Positions 62,660 through 64,000 of a stretch of DNA of 64,000 nt are shown here, one piece after another. Position numbers and translations under genes: made by a program. Numbering within the stretch: the first letter of the stretch is position 1; every line of letters begins with the position of its first letter. The stretch is from Tricholoma matsutake (lineage: Eukaryota > Basidiomycota > Agaricomycetes > Agaricales > Tricholomataceae), in NCBI GenBank assembly GCA_026075535.2, contig AP026542.1, positions 11,842,001 to 11,906,000 of the forward strand. The letters run 5' to 3'. The notes under the pieces were generated by a model. It was not told the DNA's origin. It did not search any database and saw nothing but the letters and a program-made list of their open reading frames with translations.

Positions 62660-64000
62660 TTAGTGAAGACTGAGAAAGCTCCTGAGGTAAGTGAATTGTT
62701 CGACATCCAGTGCCTTTGTGAACATGTCCACAATGTTTTCGCGGGTGTTAACATAGGTGAGTTGTAAGTCATTTGATTGTACGCGCTCATGGAGGAAATG
62801 GTATTTTATATCAACATGTTTGATGCGGGAGTGGAGAAGGGGGTCTTTGGATAGGGATTTAGTCACAGAGTTGTCACAATAAATAATTGTTGGGGAATAT
62901 TGTTGGTAGTTGATGGAATGGAGTAGGGTACACAGCCAGATGCATTCTTTAGCCGTTTCAAATGCTGCAGCATATTTGGCTTCACAAGATGAAGTTGCCA
63001 CAACTTTCTGCTTCCGTGCTGTCCAAGAAATGGCTCCGGAGTCGAGCGAGCATACATAACCACCAACACTACAATGTGTGTCAAGACAATTCACCCAATT
63101 GGAGTCGCTAAAGGCCTGGAGAACAATGGGATTATCTCCACCAAGGTAGAGTTTGAAATCCTTAGTGCCTTTTAGGTAACGCACCAATCTAATTGCCACT
63201 GCCCAGTGTTCAAAGGAATAACAATCAAGATATTGTGATAGTTGTTGAACCGCATATGAAATGTTGGGGCATGTAGATATGGCCAAATAGAGTAGGCAAC
63301 CTACTAGTGAATGGTATGGAAGTTTACTGAGTTGGAGTTGGTCCTCAGTGGACATAGCTTGTCGATTTGTTCAGTGTAATTTGGAACCGGGTTCAAGGGG
63401 TGCTGATACTGGGTGGGCATCTTTCTGTCCAAACTGGTCAATGATTTTTTCAATCAAGGCGGTCTGTGAGAGCACAATGGTTCGAGTAGCCCTGTCCCAG
63501 GTGACAGTGATTCCGATGATAAAGCGTGCAGTGCCCAGTTCCAAAATAGTCCATACTTTCTCCATTTGGGTCTTGAAATGCTCATTTTCATCGTGTTGGC
63601 AATCGACAGGTAATCATCAACATGGACAGGTGCAATAATAATTCTTGAGTCAGATTTGCGGTAATAAATGCAGGACTTGCAAGATAGGCAAGTGAAACCC
63701 CATTCAATCATCTGAGCATTGAGCATTTGGTTCCATATATGCCCGCTCTCCTTCATACCATACAATCCACATTGTAATTGCCACACCCAATCTTCCTTCC
63801 CAGACTCCTCAAAACCCACCAGTTGTTGCATGTATTGCACTTTGTTGTCTGGTAGTAGTCCATAGAGGAATGCAGTTTTAACGTCGATTTGTTGCGCATC
63901 CCAACTGAGAGAGGCTGCCAGGTGTAAAAGTATTTGCCATGATTCCATGCGTGCTGTCGGTGAGGTGGTCTTGGTGTAGTCCTTTCCATAGATCTGTTCA
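62660..64000 (-). pseudogene. Copia 4 pol, RT and RNase H part
   Basis: The minus-strand reading enters at 64000 (IYGKDYTKTTSPTAR). RT: SLSWDAQQIDVKTAFLYGLL with the first Asp, VWQLQCGLYGMKESGHIWNQ and APVHVDDYLSIANTMK with the VDD box (about 63620). After a frameshift near 63580 it continues with ILELGTARFIIGITVTWDRA and SQTALIEKIIDQFG. After a TGA near 63366 comes RNase H: KLPYHSLVGCLLYLAISTCP, LQAFSDSNWVNCLDTHCSVG, ATSSCEAKYAAAFETAKECI and TIIYCDNSVTKSLSKDP, ending ENIVDMFTKALDVEQF at 62660. Only one frameshift and one stop are evident, making this the least damaged Copia coding region here apart from Copia 1. Confidence 0.88.

Larger units (their letters stand above)
62290..64000 (-). mobile_element. 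Copia 4 (same LTR family as Copia 3), runs off the window
   Basis: Minus orientation, 3' end in the window. The 3' LTR is 62290-62618 (329 bp, TGTTGAGAATC...CTTTCTACA). The purine tract GAGGAGGAG lies directly before it (62627-62619), then RNase H and RT on the minus strand. The 5' LTR must lie beyond 64000. The LTR matches the Copia 3 LTR at 52706-53047 closely, including internal duplicates of CAAGATCAAACT. Confidence 0.88.

Overview
This is a stretch of a basidiomycete (Agaricomycete-type) fungal genome. The evidence is the short introns of about 50-65 bp with GT..AG ends, two conserved fungal trafficking genes, and repeat families typical of mushroom-forming fungi: Plavaka, DUF6698 genes, repeated JmjC genes, Copia elements with a half-tRNA primer site, and a tyrosine-recombinase retroelement. 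Nearly everything outside one small gene island is transposable-element (TE) sequence in various stages of decay.

Layout. 1-13 kb: relics in series, comprising a Plavaka transposase tail, a decayed JmjC gene, the 3' end of a non-LTR retrotransposon and a decayed DUF6698 gene. 13.1-18.0 kb: a 4.8 kb inverted-repeat-rich element with a perfect 8-bp target duplication and no gene of its own, inside an unidentified minus-strand coding sequence. 18-22.5 kb: repeats and a LINE fragment. 22.5-27.6 kb: a complete but dead Copia element (two 336-bp LTRs, primer site, polypurine tract, 5-bp duplication). 28-29.3 kb: a 155-bp satellite array carrying a mariner-type MITE. 30.1-33.1 kb: the only clearly intact genes, SNX3 (plus) and a Sec2-type Rab GEF (minus), convergent. 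34.2-38.2 kb: a PIF/Harbinger pair (Myb/SANT protein and DDE transposase, tail to tail), the first split by a hAT-like element that itself holds two MITEs. 39.3-43.7 kb: a second, rearranged Copia, also split by a hAT-like element. 43.9-46.4 kb: another hAT-like element and a decayed 2OG-Fe(II) oxygenase. 46.9-57.0 kb: a roughly 10 kb Ngaro/DIRS-type element with gag, RT, RNase H and tyrosine recombinase and the diagnostic split direct repeats A1...B1-A2-B2, interrupted by two hAT-like insertions. 57.3-60.5 kb: a decayed patatin-like phospholipase gene. 61.9-62.3 kb: spliced exons of an unidentified gene, cut by a third Copia family that runs off the window end.

How the parts relate. The order of insertion can be read directly. 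In the Ngaro element the sequence is Ngaro, then a TAGTG-ended hAT, then a long-inverted-repeat element, then a truncated Copia. Most premature stops are TGA at positions where family context expects arginine, the pattern left by C-to-T change at CGA, so CpG methylation/deamination or an RIP-like process has probably silenced these copies. I found no bacterial-style operon, CRISPR array or defence system. The most unusual feature is a palindromic sequence module that recurs inside several otherwise different non-autonomous elements.
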